Shown in pieces: positions 1 through 6,077 of a DNA stretch of 12,646 nt. Under the pieces are notes generated by a model that saw only the letters and a list, made by a program, of their open reading frames with translations, was not told the DNA's origin and did no database searches. Both the position numbers and the translations under genes were made by a program. The number at the start of each line of letters is the position of its first letter. Within the stretch, counting starts at the first letter, position 1. This DNA is from Deltaproteobacteria bacterium (GTDB lineage: Bacteria; Desulfobacterota; GWC2-55-46), in NCBI GenBank assembly GCA_016219075.1, contig JACRCJ010000146.1, forward strand, positions 1 to 12,646, given 5' to 3'.

Positions 1-14
1 CCCCCGAAATGCAA

Positions 15-54
15 CAAGGGGTTACAGCGTGCGCCGTAACCCCTTGATTTTTTT
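15..54 (+). terminator. Rho-independent terminator of an upstream + strand gene
   Basis: A perfect 11-bp inverted repeat (15-25 with 36-46, CAAGGGGTTAC / GTAACCCCTTG) encloses a 10-nt loop. It is followed at once by ATTTTTTT (47-54). This is the textbook layout for a terminator reading on the + strand, so it probably ends a gene lying left of the window. The same hairpin lies just 3' of the - strand tRNA. On that strand the tail is only weakly T-rich, so it may also help end the tRNA transcript, less efficiently. Confidence 0.85.
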
Positions 55-55
55 C

Positions 56-129
56 TGGCTGGGGGACCAGGATTCGAACCTAGATAAACGAGTTCAGAGC
101 CCGTTGTCCTGCCGTTAGACGATCCCCCA
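56..129 (-). tRNA. tRNA-Gln (anticodon CUG), CCA encoded
   Basis: Read on the - strand this folds as a complete tRNA. The 7-bp acceptor stem is TGGGGGA/TCCCCCA, the D stem GTC/GAC, and the 5-bp anticodon stem ACGGG/CTCGT holds loop CTCTGAA, giving anticodon CUG. A 4-nt variable loop and a T arm with loop TTCGAAT follow. The U1-A72 pair and G73 discriminator fit glutamine identity. The 3' CCA is encoded at 56-58. It decodes CAG. A separate UUG isoacceptor would be expected elsewhere in the genome. Transcription is away from the fab operon, from the promoter at 149-177. Confidence 0.95.
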
Positions 130-148
130 GTCGTTCTGTATCCCGTCT

Positions 149-177
149 AATATAATAATCCCTTAAAATCAAGTCAA
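149..177 (-). promoter_or_regulatory. Sigma70-type promoter for tRNA-Gln
   Basis: On the - strand TTGACT (177-172) and TATATT (154-149) are separated by exactly 17 nt. Each hexamer matches the consensus at five of six positions. The predicted start near 142 leaves a leader of about 13 nt before the tRNA 5' end at 129, as is usual for tRNA genes. Confidence 0.7.
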
Positions 178-187
178 GTAAATTTTA

Positions 188-217
188 TTGACAAGGGCAA
201 ATTAATTCCTGTATACT
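188..217 (+). promoter_or_regulatory. Sigma70-type promoter for the yceD-rpmF-plsX-fab operon
   Basis: A perfect TTGACA (188-193) is followed after 18 nt by TATACT (212-217, five of six consensus matches) inside an AT-rich stretch in otherwise GC-rich DNA. The transcript would start near 224 and carry a leader of about 164 nt before yceD. The -35 lies only 10 bp from the -35 of the divergent tRNA promoter. Confidence 0.7.
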
Positions 218-276
218 TTTAGGTCTTTATATAAGCAGGTTCCGTAAAAACGCCTGCCGGGTCTTTATCGTATGCG

Positions 277-306
277 GACCGTGGGCCTTGATATGCCCCG
301 GCGGTC
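277..306 (+). other. Hairpin in the 5' leader of the fab operon
   Basis: GACCG (277-281) pairs with CGGTC (302-306) and GGGC (283-286) with GCCC (295-298), with a small internal loop and an 8-nt apical loop. It lies in the transcribed leader between the predicted start (about 224) and yceD. There is no T-tract after it, so it is not a terminator on its face. It matches no riboswitch class that I recognise. Its role is unknown. Confidence 0.4.
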
Positions 307-387
307 GAATCACTGGCCAGGGAGACCCCGGACGGAAGTAGTGAAAAAGTGCGGGAATTGCTCTTCAATTTCAGATAGAATGGTTTG

Positions 388-915
388 ATGAAGATCAATA
401 TAATAGACGATATACCCGACGAAGGACTGAGCCTTGATCTGACGGAAGAAGGCCACGCGCTTACTGAACTGGCCGGTGGAAAGCTCGAGTACTCTTTCAC
501 CTCGCCGGTGGCGGTGCATCTGGACCTTACAAAGACCGACGGGAATGTATTCGTCTCCGGCGATATAAAGACAGGCATATCCGTTCCATGCAGCAGGTGC
601 TTAAACGAGTTCGTCCTCCCGTTTGAGACCGATTTTTCGATCTTCTACACGATGGGCAAGGAAGAGGAGACGGAAAAGGAGCTTAAGCCCGGAGACATCG
701 ACGTAAATTATCTTTCCGGCCCGGAGCTTGACACCACGGAGATGGTGCTGGCGCAGATCACCCTTGAGATGCCCATGCAGCCGCTCTGCAAGCCGGAGTG
801 CAAGGGGCTGTGCCCCAGGTGCGGGGCCGATCTGAACCGTGGGGAGTGCGGATGCCCCTCGGAAGAGAAGGTCGACCCGAGGTTTGCAAAGCTCAAGGGT
901 TTTAAGGTAGAATAG
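388..915 (+). CDS. yceD: DUF177 / YceD family protein
   Basis: A 175-residue protein of the DUF177 (YceD) family, which nearly always precedes rpmF. Homologues have been linked to ribosomal RNA metabolism, but the molecular role is not settled. The N-terminus (MKINIIDDIPDEG) is typical. A CSRC pair lies at residues 68-71, and a cysteine cluster follows (C134, C138, C142, C145, C154, C156) that looks metal-binding. I prefer the ATG at 388 to the TTG at 385 because it gives the family's usual start. No clear Shine-Dalgarno sequence precedes it. The ATG instead overlaps the stop of a short upstream frame (TGATG, 386-390), so translation may depend on coupling. A spacer of 142 bp separates it from rpmF. 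Confidence 0.9.
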   Translation: MKINIIDDIPDEGLSLDLTEEGHALTELAGGKLEYSFTSPVAVHLDLTKTDGNVFVSGDIKTGISVPCSRCLNEFVLPFETDFSIFYTMGKEEETEKELKPGDIDVNYLSGPELDTTEMVLAQITLEMPMQPLCKPECKGLCPRCGADLNRGECGCPSEEKVDPRFAKLKGFKVE

Positions 916-935
916 ATAACTGGAATAGAGACCTG

Positions 936-965
936 CCGGGGGTTTTGAGGCCCCGGTCCTTTTAA
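936..965 (+). other. Weak terminator-like hairpin between yceD and rpmF
   Basis: CCGGGG (936-941) pairs with CCCCGG (951-956) across a 9-nt loop and is followed by TCCTTTTAA. The stem is short and the T-run has only four bases, so it is at best a partial terminator (attenuator) or an RNA-processing site. No separate promoter for rpmF is obvious in the spacer. Confidence 0.4.
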
Positions 966-1057
966 AGCGTTAAATAACCGGCCTGTGACTAAAATCGCGG
1001 CTTATTATTTTAAAAAGAGCTAAACATTAGCGAGAAACTGACAAGAGAGGGACAAAG

Positions 1058-1240
1058 ATGCCGAATCCAAAGAAGAGACATTCAAGGTGTAAAAGGATGC
1101 AGAGAAGGAGCCACGACGCCCTGAGCGGTCCGGCCGTTTCAACATGCCCGCAGTGCGGAGAGCCCAAGAGGCCTCATTACGTATGCCCCAACTGCGGCAC
1201 CTACAAAGGCAGGACAGTCATAAAGAAGGAAGAGGTCTGA
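1058..1240 (+). CDS. rpmF: 50S ribosomal protein bL32
   Basis: A 60-residue protein of normal bL32 length and character. It has the conserved start MPNPKKRHSRCKRMQRRSHD, a basic N-terminal half that enters the rRNA, and a C-terminal zinc ribbon with CPQC (C30, C33) and CPNC (C43, C46). All four cysteines are present, so this is the zinc-binding (C+) form; many bacteria also carry or switch to a C- paralogue under zinc limitation. A good ribosome-binding site (AGAGGG, about 8 nt before ATG) precedes it. Its place between yceD and plsX is the standard arrangement, tying ribosome supply to membrane lipid synthesis. Confidence 0.97.
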   Translation: MPNPKKRHSRCKRMQRRSHDALSGPAVSTCPQCGEPKRPHYVCPNCGTYKGRTVIKKEEV

Positions 1241-1267
1241 AGTTCGGGGCCCCGGGTCTTTTTAAGC

Positions 1268-1290
1268 CGCGGAGGGAGAGTCCCTCCGCG
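1268..1290 (+). other. Perfect 10-bp hairpin between rpmF and plsX
   Basis: CGCGGAGGGA (1268-1277) and TCCCTCCGCG (1281-1290) form a perfect stem with a 3-nt loop. It would be very stable, but no T-tract follows, so it is not an intrinsic terminator. It could be an mRNA-stabilising or RNase-processing element separating the rpmF and plsX messages. A short CCCGGGTCTTTTTAA element (1251-1265) lies just before it. Confidence 0.55.
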
Positions 1291-1356
1291 CGCAATTCCT
1301 GTTAACAGCCGGCACTCAAGGCGGCAATCCCTATAAAATTTCAGCCAAAAACATAT

Positions 1357-2391
1357 ATGAAAATAGCCGTAGACGCGATGGGGGGCGACCACGCCCCCGC
1401 TGTAGTTGTTGAAGGGAGTATTAAGGCCGCGAGCGAATTCAATATCCCCATTATCCTCGTAGGCGACAGGGAGAGGATAGAGGCCGAGCTTAAAAAGCAC
1501 AAGGGGAACTCCGGGGATATCTCCATCAGGCACGCCTCCGAGGTCGTAGGCATGGACGAAAGCCCCGTCCAGGCCATAAGGAAAAAAAAGGACTCGTCAC
1601 TGAAGGTCTGCTTCGACCTCGTCAAAAACGGGGAGGCGAGCGCCGTAGTGAGCGCGGGGAACTCAGGGGCCGCAATGGCCGCCGGCATGTTCCTGATGAA
1701 GAAGATAAAGGGTGTGGACCGCCCGGCCATAGCCGTAAGCGTGCCTACCATGAAAGGTTCGGCTGTCCTCCTTGACGTAGGCGGCAATGTAGACTGTAAA
1801 CCGATACACCTCGTGCAGTTCGCCATCATGGGAGAAGTGTACGCCAGGTACGCCCTCAAAATAGACCGCCCCAGGGTCGGCCTCCTCTCAAACGGCGAGG
1901 AGGAAGCCAAGGGCAACGAACTTACCAGAGAGACCAACGCGCTCATAAAAAAGACCTCGCTCAACTACATCGGATACGTCGAGGGCAGGGACATCTACCG
2001 CGGCGATGTCGATGTGGTAGTCGCCGACGGCTTTGTCGGCAATGTGGTCCTGAAGTTGAGCGAAGGGCTCGTAGAGGCCGTCACGACCATGCTCAAGGAA
2101 GAGATAATGGCCACGCTCCCCTCAAAGATAGGATACCTCCTTGCCAGGGGCGCTTTCCGGAGACTCAAGAAGAAGATTGATTACGCCGAGTACGGAGGGG
2201 CCCCGCTTTTGGGGATAGAGGGCGTGTGCGTCATCAGCCACGGCAGGAGCAACCCCAAGGCGATAAAGAACGCGATACTCCGCGCCTCCGAGTCCGTCAA
2301 GGGCAAGGTCAACAACCATGTCATGGAAGAGATAGCCAAAAACGGGGACCTCACAAAAATCGGCCGTCCCGACGCGGCCTTCGGGGGCTGA
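1357..2391 (+). CDS. plsX: Phosphate acyltransferase PlsX
   Basis: A 344-residue PlsX, normal family length. It converts acyl-ACP and orthophosphate to acyl-phosphate, which PlsY uses to acylate glycerol-3-phosphate, the first step of phospholipid synthesis in most bacteria. It is a peripheral membrane enzyme. The N-terminal signature MKIAVDAMGGDHAP is exact for the family. Other typical blocks are the SAGNSGA segment, LLDVGGNVDCKP, LLSNGEEEAKGN, and the region around FVGNVVLKLSEG. The start is fixed by this signature although no Shine-Dalgarno sequence is visible: the 25 nt before it are A-rich. A TATAAA at 1332-1337 without a good -35 is not enough to call a promoter. Six bases separate its stop from fabH, so the two are surely co-transcribed. 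Confidence 0.97.
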   Translation: MKIAVDAMGGDHAPAVVVEGSIKAASEFNIPIILVGDRERIEAELKKHKGNSGDISIRHASEVVGMDESPVQAIRKKKDSSLKVCFDLVKNGEASAVVSAGNSGAAMAAGMFLMKKIKGVDRPAIAVSVPTMKGSAVLLDVGGNVDCKPIHLVQFAIMGEVYARYALKIDRPRVGLLSNGEEEAKGNELTRETNALIKKTSLNYIGYVEGRDIYRGDVDVVVADGFVGNVVLKLSEGLVEAVTTMLKEEIMATLPSKIGYLLARGAFRRLKKKIDYAEYGGAPLLGIEGVCVISHGRSNPKAIKNAILRASESVKGKVNNHVMEEIAKNGDLTKIGRPDAAFGG

Positions 2392-2397
2392 CCGGAT

Positions 2398-3372
2398 ATG
2401 CTCAGGGCAAGACTCATCGGGACAGGCTCGTATCTCCCGAAGAAGATACTTACAAACCGGGACCTCGAAAAGATGGTCGAGACCTCGGACGACTGGATAT
2501 CTTCCCGTACCGGCATAAGGCAGAGGCATATCGCGGCGGACGAGACTACCTCGGAGATGGCCTCAAAGGCCGCAAAGGCCGCCATGAAGGCCGCCGGGGT
2601 ATCGCCCAGGGACATAGACCTCATAGTCGTGGGGACGGTCACTCCGGAGATGTGTTTTCCGTCGACCGCGTGTTTCGTCCAGTCTCAGCTCGGTATAAAG
2701 GCCGGGGCCCCCGCCTTTGACGTCTCGGCGGCGTGCTCCGGTTTTCTCTACGCCCTTGACGTCGCCGACAAGTACATCCGCACAGGCGGGGCCGCCAAGG
2801 CGCTCGTAATAGGCGTGGACAGGTTCTCAAAGATAGTCGACTGGAAGGACAGGAGTACATGCGTCCTCTTCGGCGACGGAGCCGGGGCCGTGGTGCTCTC
2901 GGCCGAGAAAGGGACAAGGGGCGTCCTCTCCTGCCACATCCATTCGGACGGCCGCCACTGGGAGATGCTGTACGCCGGGAGCCAGTGTCCGCCGAGCCCC
3001 TTTGAGGAGAAAGGCGCCGGTGAGCGGTACCTGAAGATGAACGGCAACGAGACCTTCAAGATCGCCGTCAGGACGATGGGCCGGGCCATAGGCGAGGCGA
3101 TGGAGACAAACGGGCTTGTCCCGGAGGACATCAGCCTTCTTGTCCCGCATCAGGCCAATCTCAGGATCATAAACGCCATCAGGGACAGGCTCTCTCTCCC
3201 GGATGAAAAGGTATATACAAATCTCGACAGGTACGGCAACACTTCGGCCGGTTCCATCCCCATAGCCCTCGACGAGGCCGTGAGGGAGGGGAGGGTAAAG
3301 AGCGGCGATCTGATACTTTTTGTATCCTTCGGCGGCGGCCTTACATGGGCCTCTTCCGCCGTCAGGTTGTAA
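2398..3372 (+). CDS. fabH: 3-oxoacyl-ACP synthase III (KAS III)
   Basis: A 324-residue beta-ketoacyl-ACP synthase III, which condenses acetyl-CoA (or another short acyl-CoA) with malonyl-ACP to start type II fatty-acid synthesis. The complete Cys-His-Asn triad is present: C113 in AACSGFLYAL, H251 in VPHQANLRI and N281 in YGNTSAGS. The FGDGAGAV segment (159-166) and the C-terminal FGGGLTWAS glycine-rich loop are also intact. The start lies six bases after the plsX stop, with a G-rich run inside plsX as the only candidate ribosome-binding site, suggesting translational coupling. Substrate preference (straight or branched primer) cannot be read from the sequence alone. Confidence 0.97.
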   Translation: MLRARLIGTGSYLPKKILTNRDLEKMVETSDDWISSRTGIRQRHIAADETTSEMASKAAKAAMKAAGVSPRDIDLIVVGTVTPEMCFPSTACFVQSQLGIKAGAPAFDVSAACSGFLYALDVADKYIRTGGAAKALVIGVDRFSKIVDWKDRSTCVLFGDGAGAVVLSAEKGTRGVLSCHIHSDGRHWEMLYAGSQCPPSPFEEKGAGERYLKMNGNETFKIAVRTMGRAIGEAMETNGLVPEDISLLVPHQANLRIINAIRDRLSLPDEKVYTNLDRYGNTSAGSIPIALDEAVREGRVKSGDLILFVSFGGGLTWASSAVRL

Positions 3373-3418
3373 CCTGGCGCAGATAACCGCTTTTTTTGAA
3401 GACCTTGAGACCGGCCCT

Positions 3419-3441
3419 CCCCGGCGCAACGACCTCCGGGG
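3419..3441 (+). other. Hairpin in the fabH-fabD spacer
   Basis: CCCCGG (3419-3424) pairs with CCGGGG (3436-3441) across 11 nt. Flanking GGCC sequences (3413-3416 and 3447-3450) could extend the stem after an internal loop. There is no strong T-tract. It belongs to the same CCGGGG/CCCCGG type seen after yceD and acpP. The rest of the 164-bp spacer holds T-runs but no convincing promoter. Confidence 0.35.
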
Positions 3442-3536
3442 TGTCAGGCCGTTTAAAATCAACTCATAAGTATGACCGGTTTTTGCCGCGTTTTTTTAAC
3501 CGGCGGACATAATCTCCACACCTGAGGACATAAGAG

Positions 3537-4475
3537 ATGAGCAAGACCGCAATAGTGTTTCCGGGGCAGGGCTCGCAGTTTGTCTGCATGGGCAAGACCT
3601 TCTACGACGAGTTCGACGCGGCCAGAAAGACTTACGAGGAGGCCAACGACGCGCTCGGCTACGACATAGCGCGTCTCTCATTCGACGGCCCCCAGACCGG
3701 GCTCGACAGGACGGAGAACACACAGCCCGCGCTCCTTACGGCCGGCATAGCCGCCTACAGGGCCTTGTGCGGGAAGGTTCAACTGACGCCCGCGTACTTC
3801 GCCGGCCACAGCCTCGGCGAGTACACGGCGCTTGTGGCCGCCGGAGTAATCGAGTTCAGGGACGCGGTGAGGCTTGTGCGCCTGAGGGGCAAGTTCATGC
3901 AGGAGGGCGTGCCCGAAGGGGTCGGCAAGATGTGCGCCATCCTTGGGCTCGACCTCGAAGCCGTCACCGTCATCTGCGACTCGGCATCGCTGGACGCGGC
4001 CCGGGTCGTTCCGGCCAACATCAACACCTCCGAGCAGATAGTCATATCGGGACACGCCGCCGCCGTGGACATTGCCGCCAGCCTCGCCAAGGAGAGGGGG
4101 GCAAAACGGGTGGTGCCCCTTCCGGTGAGCGCCCCTTCGCACTCCCCGCTGATGGAGGGCGCGGCGGAAAGGCTTGACGCCGAGCTTGAAAAGATAAAGT
4201 TCGGCTCCTTTAACGCCCCGGTCCTCACTAACGTCGAGGCCGAGCCTCTCACGGACCCTTCAAGGGTCAGGGAACTCCTAAAGCTCCAGCTCACAAGCCC
4301 CGTAAGGTGGGTCGACATTATAAAAAGGATGAGAGCGGACGGGGTCGGCACGGTCATAGAGGTCGGGCCGGGAAAGGTCCTCACAGGGCTTGCCAAGAGG
4401 ATAGAGAAGGAGATGAACGCCTTAAGCTTGAGCGAGGCAGGCGACATGGACAGGGTCCTCGAGGCCCTGAGATAG
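3537..4475 (+). CDS. fabD: Malonyl-CoA:ACP transacylase
   Basis: A 312-residue malonyl-CoA:ACP transacylase, which loads malonate from CoA onto ACP for chain elongation. The family features are complete: FPGQGSQ with Q11 in the oxyanion region, nucleophile S92 in GHSLGEY, R117 in the RLRGKFMQ block that binds the malonyl carboxylate, and catalytic H202 in APSHSPLM. The C-terminal VIEVGPGKVLTGL block is also typical. Length is normal. The ATG at 3537 has a weak GAGG upstream; the start is supported by the conserved N-terminus (MSKTAIVFPGQGSQ). It sits 164 bp after fabH and 142 bp before fabG. Confidence 0.97.
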   Translation: MSKTAIVFPGQGSQFVCMGKTFYDEFDAARKTYEEANDALGYDIARLSFDGPQTGLDRTENTQPALLTAGIAAYRALCGKVQLTPAYFAGHSLGEYTALVAAGVIEFRDAVRLVRLRGKFMQEGVPEGVGKMCAILGLDLEAVTVICDSASLDAARVVPANINTSEQIVISGHAAAVDIAASLAKERGAKRVVPLPVSAPSHSPLMEGAAERLDAELEKIKFGSFNAPVLTNVEAEPLTDPSRVRELLKLQLTSPVRWVDIIKRMRADGVGTVIEVGPGKVLTGLAKRIEKEMNALSLSEAGDMDRVLEALR

Positions 4476-4494
4476 TTTTAAGCCTTTGATTAAA

Positions 4495-4520
4495 ATTCTC
4501 CGCCATAAATGACGGAGAAT
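4495..4520 (+). other. Hairpin downstream of fabD
   Basis: ATTCTCCG (4495-4502) and CGGAGAAT (4513-4520) form a perfect 8-bp stem with a 10-nt loop, 19 bp after the fabD stop. No T-tract follows. It could mark the 3' end of a processed fabD message just before the candidate fabG promoter. Confidence 0.45.
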
Positions 4521-4521
4521 C

Positions 4522-4549
4522 TTGATGGTAAGGAAAAATCATTTATATT
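4522..4549 (+). promoter_or_regulatory. Candidate sigma70 promoter for fabG
   Basis: TTGATG (4522-4527) and TATATT (4544-4549) are separated by 16 nt in an AT-rich patch between fabD and fabG. The -10 matches five of six consensus positions, the -35 four. Transcription would start near 4556, about 60 nt before the fabG ATG. It follows a hairpin, which is consistent with a separate transcript, but it is unproven. Confidence 0.4.
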
Positions 4550-4617
4550 TGCCACTCCTTGACCCAACGCTAACGTTACGGGATTGCGGAGTGCACACCC
4601 ATTCATAAGGAGGAGAC

Positions 4618-5361
4618 ATGCAACTTTCAAGCAGGGTGGCCATTGTTACGGGCGGCGGGCAGGGGATCGGAAAAGCCATAGCCTTGAAGCTTGCCTCATA
4701 CGGCGCCGACGTGGCCGTGGCGGATGTGAACCTTGAAAAGGCCGAAGAGGTGGCCAAAGAGATCAGGAACATGGGCAGGCGCGCCATGGCCCTCAAGGTC
4801 GACGTGGTAAGCGTGAAAGAGACCGAGGAGATGGCCGAGAAGGTCTACAAGGAGCTTGAGGCCATACATATACTGATAAATAACGCCGGTATCACGAAGG
4901 ACGGACTGCTCCTGAGGATGAAGGAAGAGGACTGGGACGCCGTGATGAATGTCAACCTCAAGGGCGCGTTCAACTGCACCAAGGCCGCGCTCAAGTACAT
5001 GACCAAGATGAAGTGGGGCAGGATCGTCAATATCGCCTCGGTGGTGGGCGTGATGGGCAACGCGGGGCAGGCGAACTACGCCGCCAGCAAGGCGGGCCTC
5101 ATCGGGCTTACAAAGACCATAGCAAGGGAGTTCGCCAGCCGCAACATCACCTGTAACGCCGTCGCCCCCGGTTTCATAGAGACGGCCATGACCGACACCC
5201 TCCCGGAGAAGGTCAAGGAAGACCTCCTGAAGCAGATCCCCCTCGGGAGGCTCGGAGGCGCCAACGATGTGGCGATGGGGGTGGTTTTTCTCTCCTCGAA
5301 CGCCTCGAATTACATTACAGGGCATGTGCTTAACATAAACGGCGGGATGGTCATGCAATAG
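4618..5361 (+). CDS. fabG: 3-oxoacyl-ACP reductase
   Basis: A 247-residue short-chain dehydrogenase/reductase of FabG type, which reduces 3-oxoacyl-ACP to 3-hydroxyacyl-ACP with NADPH in each elongation cycle. The cofactor-binding TGGGQGIG lies at residues 11-18 and NNAG at 88-91. The catalytic set is complete: N113, S141, Y154 and K158 (YAASK). The C-terminal GHVLNINGGM block is standard. A strong Shine-Dalgarno sequence (AAGGAGGAG) sits a few bases before the ATG. Identity as FabG rather than another reductase of this large family rests on the cluster context and overall FabG-like motifs. It is followed by a 195-bp spacer carrying the acpP promoter. Confidence 0.95.
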   Translation: MQLSSRVAIVTGGGQGIGKAIALKLASYGADVAVADVNLEKAEEVAKEIRNMGRRAMALKVDVVSVKETEEMAEKVYKELEAIHILINNAGITKDGLLLRMKEEDWDAVMNVNLKGAFNCTKAALKYMTKMKWGRIVNIASVVGVMGNAGQANYAASKAGLIGLTKTIAREFASRNITCNAVAPGFIETAMTDTLPEKVKEDLLKQIPLGRLGGANDVAMGVVFLSSNASNYITGHVLNINGGMVMQ

Positions 5362-5373
5362 GCTTGATTAAAA

Positions 5374-5402
5374 TTGACATTGACCACCGTTGGTGTTATA
5401 CA
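5374..5402 (+). promoter_or_regulatory. Strong sigma70 promoter for acpP
   Basis: A perfect TTGACA (5374-5379) is followed after exactly 17 nt by TATACA (5397-5402), just after the fabG stop. The start would be near 5409, giving a leader of about 147 nt before acpP. An independent promoter for acyl carrier protein fits the high demand for this protein and is known in Escherichia coli. Confidence 0.65.
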
Positions 5403-5449
5403 GTAAAATTAATCTTTTCGCTGATCACAGCACGGCCCCCGTGGCCTGA

Positions 5450-5492
5450 AGCGGAGTGCGGCAGGCTTCTCATGAAGGCTTCTCCGGCTTAA
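5450..5492 (+). other. Structured 5' leader of acpP
   Basis: AAGC+GGAG near 5450 can pair with CTCC+G+GCTT near 5485-5492 as an 8-bp stem with one bulge. An inner CTTC-TCAT-GAAG hairpin lies near its tip. The sequence AGGCTTCTC also occurs twice within the element as AGGCTTCTC. It lies inside the predicted acpP leader, about 65 nt before the start codon. I do not recognise it as a known riboswitch; it may stabilise the message. Confidence 0.4.
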
Positions 5493-5556
5493 AAGCGTCG
5501 GGTTTTCATGATGTTATAAAAAATAAAAAACATATCCATTATCAGGAGGTATTCAA

Positions 5557-5796
5557 ATGTCATCAGTTGAAAATAAGGTAAAGAAGATAATCATAGACCA
5601 GCTTGACGTGACCGAGGAAGAGGTGACCTCCCAGGCGTCTTTCGTCGACGACCTCGGCGCCGACTCCCTCGACACCGTCGAGATGGTAATGGCTTTTGAA
5701 GAAGAGTTCTCGATAGAGATACCCGATGAGGACGCGGAGAAGATAAAGACCGTAAAGGACGCTGTAGACTACATACAGAAGAAATCGGCCAAGTAG
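5557..5796 (+). CDS. acpP: Acyl carrier protein
   Basis: A 79-residue acidic acyl carrier protein, the carrier of all intermediates in fatty-acid synthesis. S37 in the DSL motif (LGADSLDTVEM) is the phosphopantetheine attachment site, and the acidic helix after it (EMVMAFEEEFSIEIPDED) is the usual docking surface for partner enzymes. Length and helix pattern are normal. A near-perfect Shine-Dalgarno sequence (AGGAGG, 8 nt before ATG) and its own promoter suggest it is made in larger amounts than its neighbours. A compact GC hairpin follows the stop codon. Confidence 0.98.
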   Translation: MSSVENKVKKIIIDQLDVTEEEVTSQASFVDDLGADSLDTVEMVMAFEEEFSIEIPDEDAEKIKTVKDAVDYIQKKSAK

Positions 5797-5797
5797 A

Positions 5798-5814
5798 CCG
5801 GGGCCGGGCCCCGG
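5798..5814 (+). other. GC-rich hairpin at the 3' end of acpP
   Basis: CCGGGGC (5798-5804) and GCCCCGG (5808-5814) form a 7-bp stem with a 3-nt loop, starting two bases after the acpP stop. The following sequence is CCTGTATTTATGG, so the T-run is broken. It could be a weak terminator or a 3' stabiliser that raises acpP mRNA relative to fabF. The rest of the 281-bp spacer to fabF has a small GAGCC/GGCTC hairpin (5844-5861), the fabF leader hairpin and no convincing promoter. Confidence 0.5.
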
Positions 5815-5989
5815 CCTGTATTTATGGCCTTTACTGGATAGTGGAGCCTCTTAACTGGCTCTCATGCCGCTTAACCTCCGGGTCCTATCCTGCAAGCTCA
5901 CTAATATAAGATACCGTGGCCGTGGTCTTCGGGGCCATATCCGTAAGTCATCGGCGGGTCTGCCAGTCCTGCGGGTCTTTTAACGGAAG

Positions 5990-6059
5990 GTTTTTTTACG
6001 GCGGGACCTCCTGGGCGTAACATGGCCCAAAGGCCGGGTCTTAAGTCCCGTAAAAAAAC
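5990..6059 (+). other. Long-range hairpin immediately upstream of fabF
   Basis: GTTTTTTTAC (5990-5999) pairs perfectly with GTAAAAAAAC (6050-6059), and GGGAC (6003-6007) with GTCCC (6045-6049), with a 3-nt bulge on the 5' side. The loop holds a smaller TGGGC/GCCCA hairpin. The 3' arm ends 18 nt before the fabF ATG. The T-run is in the 5' arm and the A-run in the 3' arm, so it is not an intrinsic terminator in either direction. It may control translation or stability of fabF mRNA. Confidence 0.6.
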
Positions 6060-6077
6060 GCCTCCAAAACAAAAATT

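Noticed and set aside
385..387. TTG at 385 as the yceD start
   Set aside because: The adjacent ATG at 388 gives the usual family N-terminus (MKINI...), and neither codon has a better ribosome-binding site.
219..578. A 119-codon frame on the - strand across the yceD leader and 5' end
   Set aside because: It overlaps a well-supported yceD and the operon promoter/leader, has no ribosome-binding site and no recognisable domain; its serine/proline-rich composition is what the reverse of GC-rich coding DNA gives.
1332..1337. TATAAA upstream of plsX as a promoter -10
   Set aside because: No -35 at a usable distance (TTAACA at 1302-1307 is 24 nt away) and no extended -10 TG, so the evidence is too weak to list.
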